From Camelimonas fluminis (GTDB lineage Bacteria; Pseudomonadota; Alphaproteobacteria; Rhizobiales; Beijerinckiaceae), in contig NZ_BNCG01000012.1 of NCBI RefSeq assembly GCF_014656355.1, positions 1 through 64,000 on the forward strand: 64,000 nt of DNA. Direction: 5' to 3'. Positions 1 to 9,184 of the stretch are shown here, in pieces (the first letter of the stretch is position 1; every line of letters begins with the position of its first letter). The notes below the pieces were generated by a model. It was given only the letters and a program-made list of their open reading frames with translations, was not told the origin of the DNA and did not search any database. The position numbers were made by a program, and so were the translations under genes.

Positions 1-424
1 CATGTCAATCGGACTCCGCAAATGGGCGCATGGGTTCTGATCAGAGAGTCTTGGTATGACGCGGGACGAAACCGGGCGGATCATCGGACAACTCGCCCGC
101 CATTGTCTGCTGATCAGGGGGCGTGCTGGCCACAGCCAGCAGCCAGGTCCCTCCCGGACAGAGCACGATGCCTGCGGCGGCGGGGCTTGTCCGCCGCTGC
201 CCGTCCATCGGACATGTCCGCGACCACATGGCCCGGCGCAAGACCGGCGAGCATTGCAGCAACGACCCACATTCCCTGTGGGAAGCCGATGGATCGATGC
301 GTTTCGGCAGCTTGTAGCCAACACATGCGTGGCTTACCAGACGCGTAACACAGGCGCGCCGCCAGGGTCTCCATTACTGGAGATCCACAAAACCGTTCCA
401 GAAACACCCAGGGGGAACACGCTC
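1..424. other. left-edge stretch without a recognisable gene
   Basis: No convincing gene is seen. The overlapping open frames on both strands have no family-like composition and no ribosome binding site. The stretch presumably holds the promoter of the binding-protein gene that starts at 425, but I could not fix its -35 and -10 elements. Confidence 0.4.
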
Positions 425-1639
425 ATGTTCAGCAAGCGCTCGCTTCTGCTCGCCGGCATCGCTGGCGTTCTCGCCAGCTCCGTGGCCGCTGCATCTGAAA
501 AGAAATACGGTCCGGGCGTTACCGACACCGAGATCAGGCTTGGGCAGACCATGCCTTACAGCGGGCCGGCCTCGGCCTACGGCATCCAGGGCAAGGCCCA
601 GGAGCTGGTTTTTAACGAGATCAACGCAAAGGGCGGCATCAACGGCCGCAAGATCAAGCTGATCTCGCTGGACGACGCCTATAGCCCGCCCAAGGCGGTT
701 GAGCAGACCCGCAAACTGGTTGAGCAGGAAGACGTACTTGGCGTCTATGGCTCGCTTGGCACGCCCAGCAACACCGCGACGCAGAAATATCTGAACAGCA
801 AAAAGGTCCCGCAGATCCTGATCTCGACAGGCGCTTCCAAGTGGAACAACCCGTCGCAGTTCCCGTGGACCACGCCGTTTTTCCCGCTTTATGACGTCGA
901 AGGCGAGATCTTTGGCCGCTACGTGGTCGAGAACCTGCCAAACGCAAAGATCGCGATCCTGTCGCAGAACGACGACTCGGGTCGCGACTACGTCAAGGGA
1001 TTCAAGAAGGGCCTTGGCGACAAGGTCAAGGATATCGTTGGCGAGACCACCTATGAGGTCACCGACGCGACGGTCGACTCGCAGATGGTGAAGCTGAAAG
1101 CCACCGGCGCAGACATGTTCTTCCTGATGGCGACGCCAAAGTTCGGCGCCCAGGCGATCCGCAAGAAGCACGAACTGGACTGGAAGGCCACGACCCTGGT
1201 GTCGAGCGTCGCCGCGTCGATTGGCGCTGTGTTCAAACCGGCTGGCTTCGACGCGTCACAGGGCCTGATCACCGCATCATTCATGAAGACTCCGGGCGAC
1301 CCGCAGTACGCCAACAGCCCTGACATGAAAGAGTACGTCGCCTTCCTGAAGCGCAACAATATGGAGCAGCATCTCACCGACTCGAATGTCGTGCTGGCCT
1401 ACCTGTCGGCCAACGTGCTGGCCCGCGCCATCCAGAACGCGGGCGACGACCTGACGCGTGAAAACCTGTTGAAGCAGGTCACGTCGCTGAAGATGACCGA
1501 TGCGCCGCTGCTGCTGGACGGTGTGATCGTTGACATCAAGCCGGACAACTACAGCGCCTTCAACACCCTGCGCATGCAACGTTTCAAAGGCGAGAGCTTC
1601 GAGCTCTTCGGCAAGCCGATCAACGCCGGCCGCAAATAA
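425..1639 (+). CDS. ABC transporter substrate-binding protein, branched-chain amino-acid type (LivK family)
   Basis: Periplasmic type-I binding protein of 404 residues that would deliver a small solute to a Liv-type ABC importer. A signal peptide (MFSKRSLLLAGIAG, cleavage near SSVAAA) is followed by the family opening VTDTEIRLGQTMPYSGPAS and by NEINAKGGINGRKI, typical of the Peripla_BP_6 fold. The frame stays open upstream, but ATG 425 has a GGGGGA ribosome site 8 nt away and begins the signal peptide. No permease or ATPase gene lies next to it; the neighbour is a decarboxylase behind a clear terminator, so it is an orphan binding protein here. The ligand cannot be predicted. It is related only at fold level to the binding protein at 61773. 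Confidence 0.93.
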   Translation: MFSKRSLLLAGIAGVLASSVAAASEKKYGPGVTDTEIRLGQTMPYSGPASAYGIQGKAQELVFNEINAKGGINGRKIKLISLDDAYSPPKAVEQTRKLVEQEDVLGVYGSLGTPSNTATQKYLNSKKVPQILISTGASKWNNPSQFPWTTPFFPLYDVEGEIFGRYVVENLPNAKIAILSQNDDSGRDYVKGFKKGLGDKVKDIVGETTYEVTDATVDSQMVKLKATGADMFFLMATPKFGAQAIRKKHELDWKATTLVSSVAASIGAVFKPAGFDASQGLITASFMKTPGDPQYANSPDMKEYVAFLKRNNMEQHLTDSNVVLAYLSANVLARAIQNAGDDLTRENLLKQVTSLKMTDAPLLLDGVIVDIKPDNYSAFNTLRMQRFKGESFELFGKPINAGRK

Positions 1640-1644
1640 TTCTA

Positions 1645-1689
1645 CGCCAGGTAATCCTGCGCCAGGTAGTCCTGCGCCAGGTAATCCTG
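1645..1689. repeat. 15-nt tandem repeat, three units
   Basis: Three head-to-tail copies of CGCCAGGTARTCCTG begin 5 nt after the stop codon of the binding protein. Units one and three are identical and unit two differs by one base. The repeat sits between the stop codon and the terminator. Confidence 0.85.
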
Positions 1690-1736
1690 CCTCTGGCCCA
1701 GCGTCGGCGGCTTCTGGCGCAAGACCGCATTCAGGG

Positions 1737-1765
1737 AAGGTCAGGCGGCGACGCCTGGCCTTTTT
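1737..1765 (+). terminator. rho-independent terminator after the binding protein
   Basis: An 11-bp stem (AAGGTCAGGCG pairing with CGCCTGGCCTT, one G-U) closes on a GCGA tetraloop and runs into TTTTT. This is the most canonical terminator in the window. Confidence 0.88.
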
Positions 1766-2263
1766 ACATTTGAACACCGGACGTCAACAGGTCAGGCGCG
1801 GACCGGCATTGCTCGCGCGTCAGAAGGATCGCGCCATTGCCAGGCCCGCCGCCATGTCCGGAACGGCGCCCCCTGCTTGCGAACCTGCCGCGGCGCCAGC
1901 CGGCGCCGACAAAGCAGCCCGCCCTCCATGCGTCGCAACGCCGCGACGTCAACCGGCCGGGAATTATAACAGACGCTGCCGCCACACGGCGGGAACGATG
2001 CGTCCTGTGACATGATCCCGTCTTTCCAGGGGCGAAATTCACCGCATTGTCGCGATTGTGAGCGATCATGAATGCGGCTTGTCCGACAATCCTGGTTGGA
2101 TCCGGAGAGACGGCCTGCTTTGCCGCGAGCCGGACCTGACACATGCCAGGCGCGACAAAACCGCTTGCCGGCGAGGTTGGCCACCGGCTGGGCGGCCAGG
2201 GGCTTGACGTTCACGCCCACCGGCGAAACAACGACCCGGTAGCCGTCAGGCGAAGGAAAGCTG
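1766..2263. other. about 500-nt leader region upstream of the decarboxylase
   Basis: No gene is supported. Short frames exist, for example one at 2143-2295 overlapping the decarboxylase start, but none has a good ribosome site. The length and position are compatible with a long 5' leader. In alphaproteobacteria some ornithine decarboxylase genes carry the structured speF leader RNA; I could not confirm that motif here. Confidence 0.35.
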
Positions 2264-4552
2264 ATGAAGTTTCGATTTCCCATCATCATCATTGATGAGG
2301 ACTTCCGCTCGGAGAACACCTCGGGCCTGGGCATCCGGGCGCTGGCGGAGGCGATCGAGAACGAAGGCTTTGAGGTGCTTGGCGTCACCAGCTACGGCGA
2401 TCTCTCACAATTCGCCCAGCAGCAAAGCCGCGCCTCAGCCTTTGTGCTGTCCATCGACGATGAGGAATTTGGCCCTGGCCCCGAGCCGTCCCCAGTGATC
2501 GCCAAGCTGCGCGATTTCATCGAGGAGGTGCGCTGGAAGAACGCCGATGTGCCGATTTTCCTGCACGGCGAGACCAAAACGTCGCGCCATCTGCCCAATG
2601 ACATCCTGCGCGAGTTGCACGGCTTCATCCATATGTTTGAGGATACGCCGGAATTCGTCGCCAAGCACATCATTCGCGAGGCCAGAAGCTATCTGGAGGG
2701 CATCCAGCCGCCCTTCTTCAAGCAGCTTCTGGATTACGCCGAGGATGGCTCCTATTCGTGGCACTGCCCCGGCCACTCTGGCGGCGTCGCCTTTCTCAAG
2801 AGCCCCATCGGGCAGATGTACCACCAGTTCTATGGCGAGAACATGCTGCGCGCCGACGTCTGCAACGCCGTCGAGGAGTTGGGGCAGTTGCTGGACCACA
2901 ATGGCGCCATCGGCGCCTCGGAGCGCAATGCGGCGCGGATCTTCAACGCCGACCATTGCTTCTTTGTGACCAACGGCACCTCGACGTCAAACAAGATGGT
3001 CTGGCACCACACCGTCGCCCCCGGCGACGTGGTGGTGGTTGACCGCAACTGTCACAAGTCGATCCTGCACGCGATCATCATGACCGGCGCCATACCGGTG
3101 TTCCTGCGCCCCACCCGCAACCACTGGGGCATCATCGGCCCGATCGCCCATTCCGAGTTCGAACCAGAGGCGATCCGCGCCAAGATCCGCGACAATCCGC
3201 TGTTGCAGGGCGTCGACGCCGATGCGGTGAAGCCGCGCATCATGACGCTGACCCAGTCGACCTACGACGGAGTTCTCTACAACACCGAAGAGATCAAGCG
3301 CATGCTCGACGGTTATGTCGAGAACCTGCATTTTGACGAGGCGTGGCTACCACACGCAGCGTTTCATCCGTTCTATGGCGCCTATCACGCGATGGGTCGC
3401 AAGCGTGAGCGGATGAAGCATTCCGTCACCTACGCAACCCAGTCGATCCACAAACTGCTGGCCGGCATCAGCCAGGCCAGCCACGTTCTCGTGCAGGATT
3501 CTGATCAGACCAAGCTGGACCGGCACCTGTTCAATGAAGCCTACCTGATGCACACCTCGACCTCGCCGCAGTACTCCATCATCGCCAGTTGCGATGTGGC
3601 GGCGGCGATGATGGAACCGCCCGGCGGCACCGCGCTGGTCGAGGAAAGTATCCTCGAAGCGCTCGATTTCCGCCGCGCCATGCGCAAGGTCGACGAGGAG
3701 TTCGGTGAAAACGACTGGTGGTTTCAGGTCTGGGGCCCGGACGGACTGACCGAGGAGGGCATTGGCCACACCGGGGACTGGGTGCTGCGCCGCACGGATT
3801 CCGAAGGAGTCCAGCGTGATGGCGAGGACAGTTGGCACGGCTTCGGCGACATGGCGCCGGGCTTCAACATGCTCGACCCCATCAAGGCCACCATCATCAC
3901 CCCCGGCCTTGATATTGACGGACGGTTCGACGCCACCGGAATTCCCGCCTCGATCGTCTCGAAATACCTCACCGAACACGGCGTGGTGGTGGAGAAGACC
4001 GGCCTCTACAGCTTCTTCATCCTGTTCACCATCGGCATCACCAAGGGTCGCTGGAACACCCTCGTGGCGGCCCTGCAGCAATTCAAGGACGATTTCGACC
4101 GCAACCAGCCGCTGTGGCGGATCATGCCCGAGTTCTGCGCCAAACATCCGCGCTACGAACACATGGGCCTGCGCGACCTGAGCCAGCATGTTCATGCGCT
4201 CTATTCAAAATACGACGTGGCGCGACTTTCCACCGAGATCTATCTGTCGGATCACCATCCGGCGATGACGCCAACCGAAGCGTTTTCGCATATCGCGCGC
4301 CGCAAAACCGAGCGGGTGCCGATCGACGCGCTGGAAGGGCGCGTCACCACCAGCCTCGTCACGCCCTACCCGCCGGGCATCCCCCTGCTCATCCCCGGCG
4401 AGGTCTTTAACACCAGAATCGTTGACTATCTGCGCTTCAACCGTGAATTCGCCCGGGAGTGTCCGGGGTTTGAAACCGACATTCACGGGCTCGTCCTGGA
4501 AACCGGAGCCGACGGGATCGTGCGGCATTACGCTGACTGCGTAGCCCGCTAG
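2264..4552 (+). CDS. Orn/Lys/Arg decarboxylase (fold-type I PLP enzyme)
   Basis: Inducible-type basic amino-acid decarboxylase of 762 residues, releasing CO2 to make a polyamine or diamine (putrescine, cadaverine or agmatine). An N-terminal response-regulator-like wing (IIIIDEDFRSENTSGLGIRAL, residues about 5-25) precedes the PLP core. SIHKLLAGISQASH carries the Schiff-base Lys397 (the usual motif is S-x-H-K), and HFDEAW supplies the aspartate that contacts the pyridine nitrogen. The C-terminal domain contains PYPPGIPLLIPGE. Size matches the AdiA/CadA/SpeF class (about 710-760). Start ATG 2264 follows AAGGAAA. Substrate choice is not readable by eye. The gene is isolated, between a leader region and a strong hairpin. 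It could serve acid resistance or polyamine supply. Confidence 0.93.
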   Translation: MKFRFPIIIIDEDFRSENTSGLGIRALAEAIENEGFEVLGVTSYGDLSQFAQQQSRASAFVLSIDDEEFGPGPEPSPVIAKLRDFIEEVRWKNADVPIFLHGETKTSRHLPNDILRELHGFIHMFEDTPEFVAKHIIREARSYLEGIQPPFFKQLLDYAEDGSYSWHCPGHSGGVAFLKSPIGQMYHQFYGENMLRADVCNAVEELGQLLDHNGAIGASERNAARIFNADHCFFVTNGTSTSNKMVWHHTVAPGDVVVVDRNCHKSILHAIIMTGAIPVFLRPTRNHWGIIGPIAHSEFEPEAIRAKIRDNPLLQGVDADAVKPRIMTLTQSTYDGVLYNTEEIKRMLDGYVENLHFDEAWLPHAAFHPFYGAYHAMGRKRERMKHSVTYATQSIHKLLAGISQASHVLVQDSDQTKLDRHLFNEAYLMHTSTSPQYSIIASCDVAAAMMEPPGGTALVEESILEALDFRRAMRKVDEEFGENDWWFQVWGPDGLTEEGIGHTGDWVLRRTDSEGVQRDGEDSWHGFGDMAPGFNMLDPIKATIITPGLDIDGRFDATGIPASIVSKYLTEHGVVVEKTGLYSFFILFTIGITKGRWNTLVAALQQFKDDFDRNQPLWRIMPEFCAKHPRYEHMGLRDLSQHVHALYSKYDVARLSTEIYLSDHHPAMTPTEAFSHIARRKTERVPIDALEGRVTTSLVTPYPPGIPLLIPGEVFNTRIVDYLRFNREFARECPGFETDIHGLVLETGADGIVRHYADCVAR

Positions 4553-4584
4553 AACCAATTGCTGGAATCTGCCGTGCGGCAGGC

Positions 4585-4613
4585 AACCCCGATGAGCCAG
4601 GCTCATCGGGGTT
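4585..4613 (+). terminator. hairpin terminator after the decarboxylase
   Basis: AACCCCGATGAGCC pairs with GGCTCATCGGGGTT around a central A, a nearly perfect palindrome, followed by TCGTTATT. The core GAGCCAGGCTC resembles the hairpins at 16322 and 62996. Confidence 0.8.
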
Positions 4614-4751
4614 CGTTATTGAAGGAGCAATTGTGGAACACCGCTGCGCGCCGCCGCGTTTGATTCAGACGCGGGCCATGCGCCAACGGTCCGCGGCGCA
4701 CTTTTTCGACAGCAGGCGTTCTTCTGCATCCGGCGCAGACAGGGGCTTGGC

Positions 4752-5660
4752 ATGGCGCCGAGGGCAAACTGGAAAGGGGTGCTGAGGATCGCCGAAGTGA
4801 TTTGCCCGGTGGCGTTGTTCACCGCCGCTTCGACGTCAGATCGCATCGCGTTCCACACCATTAACCGGGCCACAGGCCACCGGGTGCATCGACAGTTCGT
4901 CGATGGCGTCACCGGCCGGCCGGTTGAGCGCGACGATCAGGCCAAAGGTTATGAACTCGCCCAGGGCGACTACATTGTCCTGACGCCGGAGGAAGTGGCT
5001 GAGGCGACCCCGGCCAGCGACAAGACGATCGACGTTTCGGCATTCATTCCCTGTTCCGGGATCGACGACGTCTATTTCGACCGGCCATACTATCTGACGC
5101 CTTCAGACCTCGCCGCCCACGAACCGTACGCCCTGATCCGCGATGGCCTGCGCAAGACAAAAACCGCCGCCATTGGCCGGGCCGTGCTGTTCCGTCGCGT
5201 GCGCACGCTGCTGATCCGCGCGGCCGGCGACGGCCTCATCGCGACGACGTTGAATTTCGACTACGAGGTGCGCCCGGCGGCAAAGGCCTTCAGTGATATT
5301 CCGGAGCTGAAGATCAAGGATGAGATGCTGGAGCTCGCCGGCCACATCATCCGCATGAAAGCCGGAACCTTTGATCCCGCGACGTTCGACGATCGCTATG
5401 AAGCGGCGCTGGCCGATCTGGTGAAGGCGAAGCTGGAGGGCCGGAAGATCGTGGCGCGCAAACCGCGACCACCCGCAAAGGTCGGCGACCTGATGGCCGC
5501 CTTGCGCGAGAGCGCCGGGGCCATGGGCAAGCCGTCGCCATCCGGTCGCCCCCCACGCAACGCCAGGCCGGCCAGGAGCAAGACCGACTCCGTCAAGCCA
5601 GAGAAAACCGGCGACGGCCCCGCCACCCGGACAACTGCGTCCCGCAGAAAGGCTGGCTAG
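4752..5660 (+). CDS. ku: Ku protein of bacterial non-homologous end joining (copy 1)
   Basis: Homodimeric ring that binds double-strand break ends and recruits LigD. The 302-residue protein opens with the Ku signature (MAPRANWKGVLRIAEVICPV), followed by ISFHTLN-like AFHTINRATG and the conserved FIPCSGIDDVYFDRPYYLTP segment. The C-terminal 60 residues are basic, Pro/Lys/Arg-rich and low complexity, as in many bacterial Ku tails that contact DNA. An AGGGG site precedes ATG 4752. The stop codon abuts the ATG of ligD at 5661, so the two are translationally linked. A second Ku lies on the other strand at 8348, so the locus may form Ku heterodimers as reported in Sinorhizobium. Confidence 0.95.
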   Translation: MAPRANWKGVLRIAEVICPVALFTAASTSDRIAFHTINRATGHRVHRQFVDGVTGRPVERDDQAKGYELAQGDYIVLTPEEVAEATPASDKTIDVSAFIPCSGIDDVYFDRPYYLTPSDLAAHEPYALIRDGLRKTKTAAIGRAVLFRRVRTLLIRAAGDGLIATTLNFDYEVRPAAKAFSDIPELKIKDEMLELAGHIIRMKAGTFDPATFDDRYEAALADLVKAKLEGRKIVARKPRPPAKVGDLMAALRESAGAMGKPSPSGRPPRNARPARSKTDSVKPEKTGDGPATRTTASRRKAG

Positions 5661-8267
5661 ATGGCGCTCGAAACTTACCGGCAAAAGCGGGACTTCAGCC
5701 GCACGCGCGAGCCGCGTGGCCGCAAGGCGCAAAAGCCCGGCGCGCATTTCGTCATCCAGAAGCACGACGCCACCCGCCTGCATTACGATTTTCGCCTGGA
5801 GATGGATGGCGTGCTGAAAAGTTGGGCCGTTGCCAAAGGACCCAGCCTGGTGGCGGGCGAAAAGCGTCTCGCCGTGCATGTGGAGGACCATCCGCTTGAG
5901 TATGGCGATTTCGAAGGAACGATCCCGAAGGGCGAATATGGCGGCGGCGCGGTGATTGTCTGGGACCGGGGCGACTGGAAGCCGATCGGCGATGCGCACA
6001 AGGGCTACGCCAAGGGGCATCTGGACTTCGAGCTGGACGGCGAAAAGCTGCACGGGCGCTGGCATCTGGTGCGCATGCGCGGCAAGCCGGGCGAGAAACG
6101 CGAGAACTGGCTGCTGATCAAGGGCGACGACGAATGGGCCCGGGCGGACGCCGCCGCCGACATTCTGGAGGAAGCTCCAAACTCGGTGAAAACCGGCCGG
6201 GATATTGCCGAGGTCGCCGGCGAAGCGCCGGGCTGGTCGTCCAGAACCGGACGGATTACTGGCGACACGGGGAAACCTGCCCGGCCGAAGACCGTTGAGG
6301 CCATGCCGGGGAAAGTGGCGGTGACCGGCGGCTCGCCAGGCGCGCACCTGGCCGGGATCAAGGGCGCGCGCAAAGCGGCAATGCCCGAATTTCTGGAGCC
6401 AACGCTGGCGACGCTGGCTGCGGCGCCGCCCAAAGGCAAGCAGTGGCTGCATGAAATCAAGTTCGACGGCTACCGGTTGCAGGCTCATATCCAGGATGGC
6501 GGAACCCGCCTTCTGACCCGCAGCGGTCTCGACTGGACAGGGAAATTTGGCGAGCGCATCCCGGAGGCCCTCGCCGGCCTGCCGGTCGACGCGGCGATCA
6601 TCGATGGCGAACTGGTGGTGGAAGGTGGCTCCGGCGCTTCTGATTTCTCTGCGCTTCAGGCCGATCTCAGCGAAGGCCGCGCGGACCGTTTCGTCTATTA
6701 TGTCTTCGATCTACTGTATCTGGATGGCTACGATCTTACCCGCGTCGCGCTGATCGATCGCAAACAACAGCTCGAAAAGCTGGTGGGCGCGACAGGAGGC
6801 GTTGTCCGTTATAGCGGCCATTTCCGCGAAAGCGGCGACCTCGTGTTGCGGCACGCCTGCCGGCTGAGCCTGGAGGGCGTGGTTTCCAAGCAATCCGACG
6901 CCCCGTGGCGCGGCGGGCGCGGCCGCACCTGGATCAAATCAAAATGCTCCGCGCGGCAGGAGTTCGTAATCGGCGGCTATACGCCCTCCTCCGTCTCGCC
7001 CAGGGCTATCGGCTCGCTGGTGCTCGGCGTCTATGAGGGCGACGCCCTGCATCACGTCGGCCGGGTGGGAACCGGTTTCAGCGCGACGGCGGCGGAGAAG
7101 CTGTTCAGTCGGCTGCATGCCTTGCGCACTGATCAGAATCCGTTCGACGCGCCGCTCACCACCACGGAGCGCCGGCAGGTGACTTTTGTCCGGCCGGAGC
7201 TGGCGGCGGAAGTGGAATTCCGGGCGTGGACGGCGGATGGCCATCTGCGGCACGCCGCCTTCCGGGGCCTGCGCGAGGACAAGCCGGCCCGCGAGATCGT
7301 GCGCGAAACGCCGAAGCGCACCAGCAAGGTCGCGGGCAAAGACGCCAGTGATCAGGGGCCGCCGCCCCGCCGCACCGTTCGGCTCACCCATCCGGACCGG
7401 CTGTACTGGCCTGATGATGGCGTCACCAAGGAAGGTCTGGCCGACTATTACGCCGACGTCTGGCGCTACATGGCGCCGTTCGTCGTCGGACGGCCACTGG
7501 CGCTGTTGCGTTGCCCCAACGGCATTGCCGGCGAGAAATTTTTCCAGAAACACGCCTGGAAGGGTCTTAACCCCAAAGTGGCGCTGGTGCAGGATCCGAA
7601 AGAGCCGGATGGCGCGCCGCTGATCAGCATCAATGACCTGGACGGCCTGATGGGCCTGGTGCAGTCCGCCGCCCTGGAGATACACCCGTGGGGGGCCACG
7701 GTCGCGGATTGGGAGCGGCCGGACATGATCGTCATGGATCTCGACCCTGGGGAAGGCGTGGCCTGGCAGGCGGTAATCGACGCCGCCCATGAGGTGCGGC
7801 GGCGTCTCGCCGATGCGGGACTTGAGCCGTTCGTCAAAACTTCCGGCGGCAAGGGATTGCACGTCGCCGCGCCCCTGAAACCAGCCGCAACATGGCCGGC
7901 GGTGAAGGCCTTCGCCAAATCCCTCGCCGAAGCCATGGCTGCCGACAGCCCGGAGCTTTACGTCGCCACCATCACCAAAGCGAAGCGGCGCGGCAAAATC
8001 CTGATCGATTATCTGCGCAACCAGCGCGGCGCCACGGCGGTCGCAGCCTGGTCGACCCGCGCCCGGCCCGGCGCGGCGGTTTCGGCGCCCCTGGGATGGG
8101 ATGAACTGGGCCCGGAGATCGGCCCGGCCTATTTCACCGTTAGCAATATCCCTGGCCGGCTGGCGGCGCTTGCCAGCGACCCCTGGGCTGATTTTCGCGC
8201 CGCGGCGACGCCGCTTGATATGGAAAGCCGGACCGGCAAAACCAGGGGCAAAACAAAATCAGCCTGA
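5661..8267 (+). CDS. ligD: multidomain DNA ligase D (3'-phosphoesterase, ATP ligase, polymerase)
   Basis: End-healing and sealing enzyme of NHEJ, 868 residues. Domain order is phosphoesterase (about residues 28-160, motif KHDATRLHYDFRLEMDG with the metal-binding His/His/Asp set), ATP-dependent ligase (about 235-530, motif I HEIKFDGYRL with nucleotidyl lysine K267), then the archaeo-eukaryotic-primase-type polymerase (about 565-850, HPDRLYWPDDGVTKEGL and catalytic D693/D695 in VMDLDPGEGVAW). This is the full-length Pseudomonas/rhizobial architecture, so it should trim, fill and seal breaks. It starts immediately after the ku stop codon. Confidence 0.97.
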   Translation: MALETYRQKRDFSRTREPRGRKAQKPGAHFVIQKHDATRLHYDFRLEMDGVLKSWAVAKGPSLVAGEKRLAVHVEDHPLEYGDFEGTIPKGEYGGGAVIVWDRGDWKPIGDAHKGYAKGHLDFELDGEKLHGRWHLVRMRGKPGEKRENWLLIKGDDEWARADAAADILEEAPNSVKTGRDIAEVAGEAPGWSSRTGRITGDTGKPARPKTVEAMPGKVAVTGGSPGAHLAGIKGARKAAMPEFLEPTLATLAAAPPKGKQWLHEIKFDGYRLQAHIQDGGTRLLTRSGLDWTGKFGERIPEALAGLPVDAAIIDGELVVEGGSGASDFSALQADLSEGRADRFVYYVFDLLYLDGYDLTRVALIDRKQQLEKLVGATGGVVRYSGHFRESGDLVLRHACRLSLEGVVSKQSDAPWRGGRGRTWIKSKCSARQEFVIGGYTPSSVSPRAIGSLVLGVYEGDALHHVGRVGTGFSATAAEKLFSRLHALRTDQNPFDAPLTTTERRQVTFVRPELAAEVEFRAWTADGHLRHAAFRGLREDKPAREIVRETPKRTSKVAGKDASDQGPPPRRTVRLTHPDRLYWPDDGVTKEGLADYYADVWRYMAPFVVGRPLALLRCPNGIAGEKFFQKHAWKGLNPKVALVQDPKEPDGAPLISINDLDGLMGLVQSAALEIHPWGATVADWERPDMIVMDLDPGEGVAWQAVIDAAHEVRRRLADAGLEPFVKTSGGKGLHVAAPLKPAATWPAVKAFAKSLAEAMAADSPELYVATITKAKRRGKILIDYLRNQRGATAVAAWSTRARPGAAVSAPLGWDELGPEIGPAYFTVSNIPGRLAALASDPWADFRAAATPLDMESRTGKTRGKTKSA

Positions 8268-8347
8268 AACCAGCAGCGGTGGCCGCCGCGCCCTGTGCGG
8301 CCTGGATGGCGGGCGCAACATGCGGGCTTTGCGTGACCGGAAGCGCT

Positions 8348-9160
8348 CTAGCGCGTTTTCTTCCGCGAGGCGCTGTCCGAAGCGATGCTGCGGCGTAGCG
8401 CATCCATGATATTGACGACGTTCGACGCGGGCTCTTGCGTCTGCTCGCGTGGTTTTGTCTGGCGTTTGCGACCCTTTTTGCGGGCCGCGATCAGATCAAG
8501 CAGCCGGTCCTGAACCGGATCGCGCACCATCCCCGGATCCCACGGCCTGGTGCGTTCATTGATCAGCCGCAACACCAGTTTCATCAGTTCAGGGTCGGGC
8601 CTGTCGTCATCCAGACCGGCGAAGTAGTCTTTGGCGTCACGCACTTCGTCGCCATAGCGCAGGGTCCACAGCACAATGCCCTGATCGCGTGGCTCCAGCA
8701 TCACCGCCCGCTCGCGGCGATAGAGCACCAGCCGCGAAATGCCGACCATGCCGGTGGATTTCATCGCCTCGCGGATTACCGAAAAGGCTTCCTCGCCCAC
8801 CGTATCGTCGGGCAGCAGGTAGTGCGGGCGATCGAACCACAACCAACCGATGCTGTCGGCGGGCACGAAGGAATCCACGTCGATGGTATGGGTGCTGTCC
8901 AGCGCGACGGCGTCGAGTTCCTCATCCTCGATCAGGACATATTCATCCTCACCCCGGGGATAGCCGCGAACCTCATCCTCTGCGTCGACAGGCTCGCCAG
9001 TAACCGCGTCCACATAACGGCTGACAAGGCGATTGCCCGTGCGAGCGTTGAGGGTATGGAACCGCACTTTCCCGCTCTCGCTGGTCGCCGGCGTCATCGC
9101 CACCCGACAGGTGACGAGCGAGAGCTTCAGATAGCCCTTCCAGAACGCGCGCTGGGCCAT
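8348..9160 (-). CDS. ku: Ku protein of bacterial non-homologous end joining (copy 2)
   Basis: Second, clearly divergent Ku of 270 residues, convergent with ligD. The core motifs are kept: MAQRAFWKGYLKLSLVTCRVAM, VRFHTLNARTGN, DVDSFVPADSIGWLWFDRPHYLLP and VGISRLVLYRRERAVML. The tail is shorter than in copy 1 and ends in a basic Ser/Arg/Lys segment. A GGAGGG site lies 8 nt before ATG 9160. It shares strand with the zinc-knuckle gene (24-nt gap) and may be co-transcribed with it. Divergence between the copies argues for an old paralogue pair rather than a recent duplication. Confidence 0.95.
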   Translation of the reverse strand: MAQRAFWKGYLKLSLVTCRVAMTPATSESGKVRFHTLNARTGNRLVSRYVDAVTGEPVDAEDEVRGYPRGEDEYVLIEDEELDAVALDSTHTIDVDSFVPADSIGWLWFDRPHYLLPDDTVGEEAFSVIREAMKSTGMVGISRLVLYRRERAVMLEPRDQGIVLWTLRYGDEVRDAKDYFAGLDDDRPDPELMKLVLRLINERTRPWDPGMVRDPVQDRLLDLIAARKKGRKRQTKPREQTQEPASNVVNIMDALRRSIASDSASRKKTR

Positions 9161-9184
9161 GACCCAAACCCTCCAGCGGAACGC

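Noticed and set aside
1-3. A CAT triplet at the left edge considered as the start codon of a leftward gene
   Set aside because: No ribosome site precedes it on the minus strand, and only one codon lies within the window.
1645-1689. Short tandem repeats considered as a CRISPR array
   Set aside because: The units are directly adjacent with no spacers and are only 15 nt long. No cas gene is present.
2143-2295. A 50-codon upstream ORF overlapping the decarboxylase start
   Set aside because: No ribosome site precedes it and its His run comes from reading the Ile codons of the decarboxylase out of frame.
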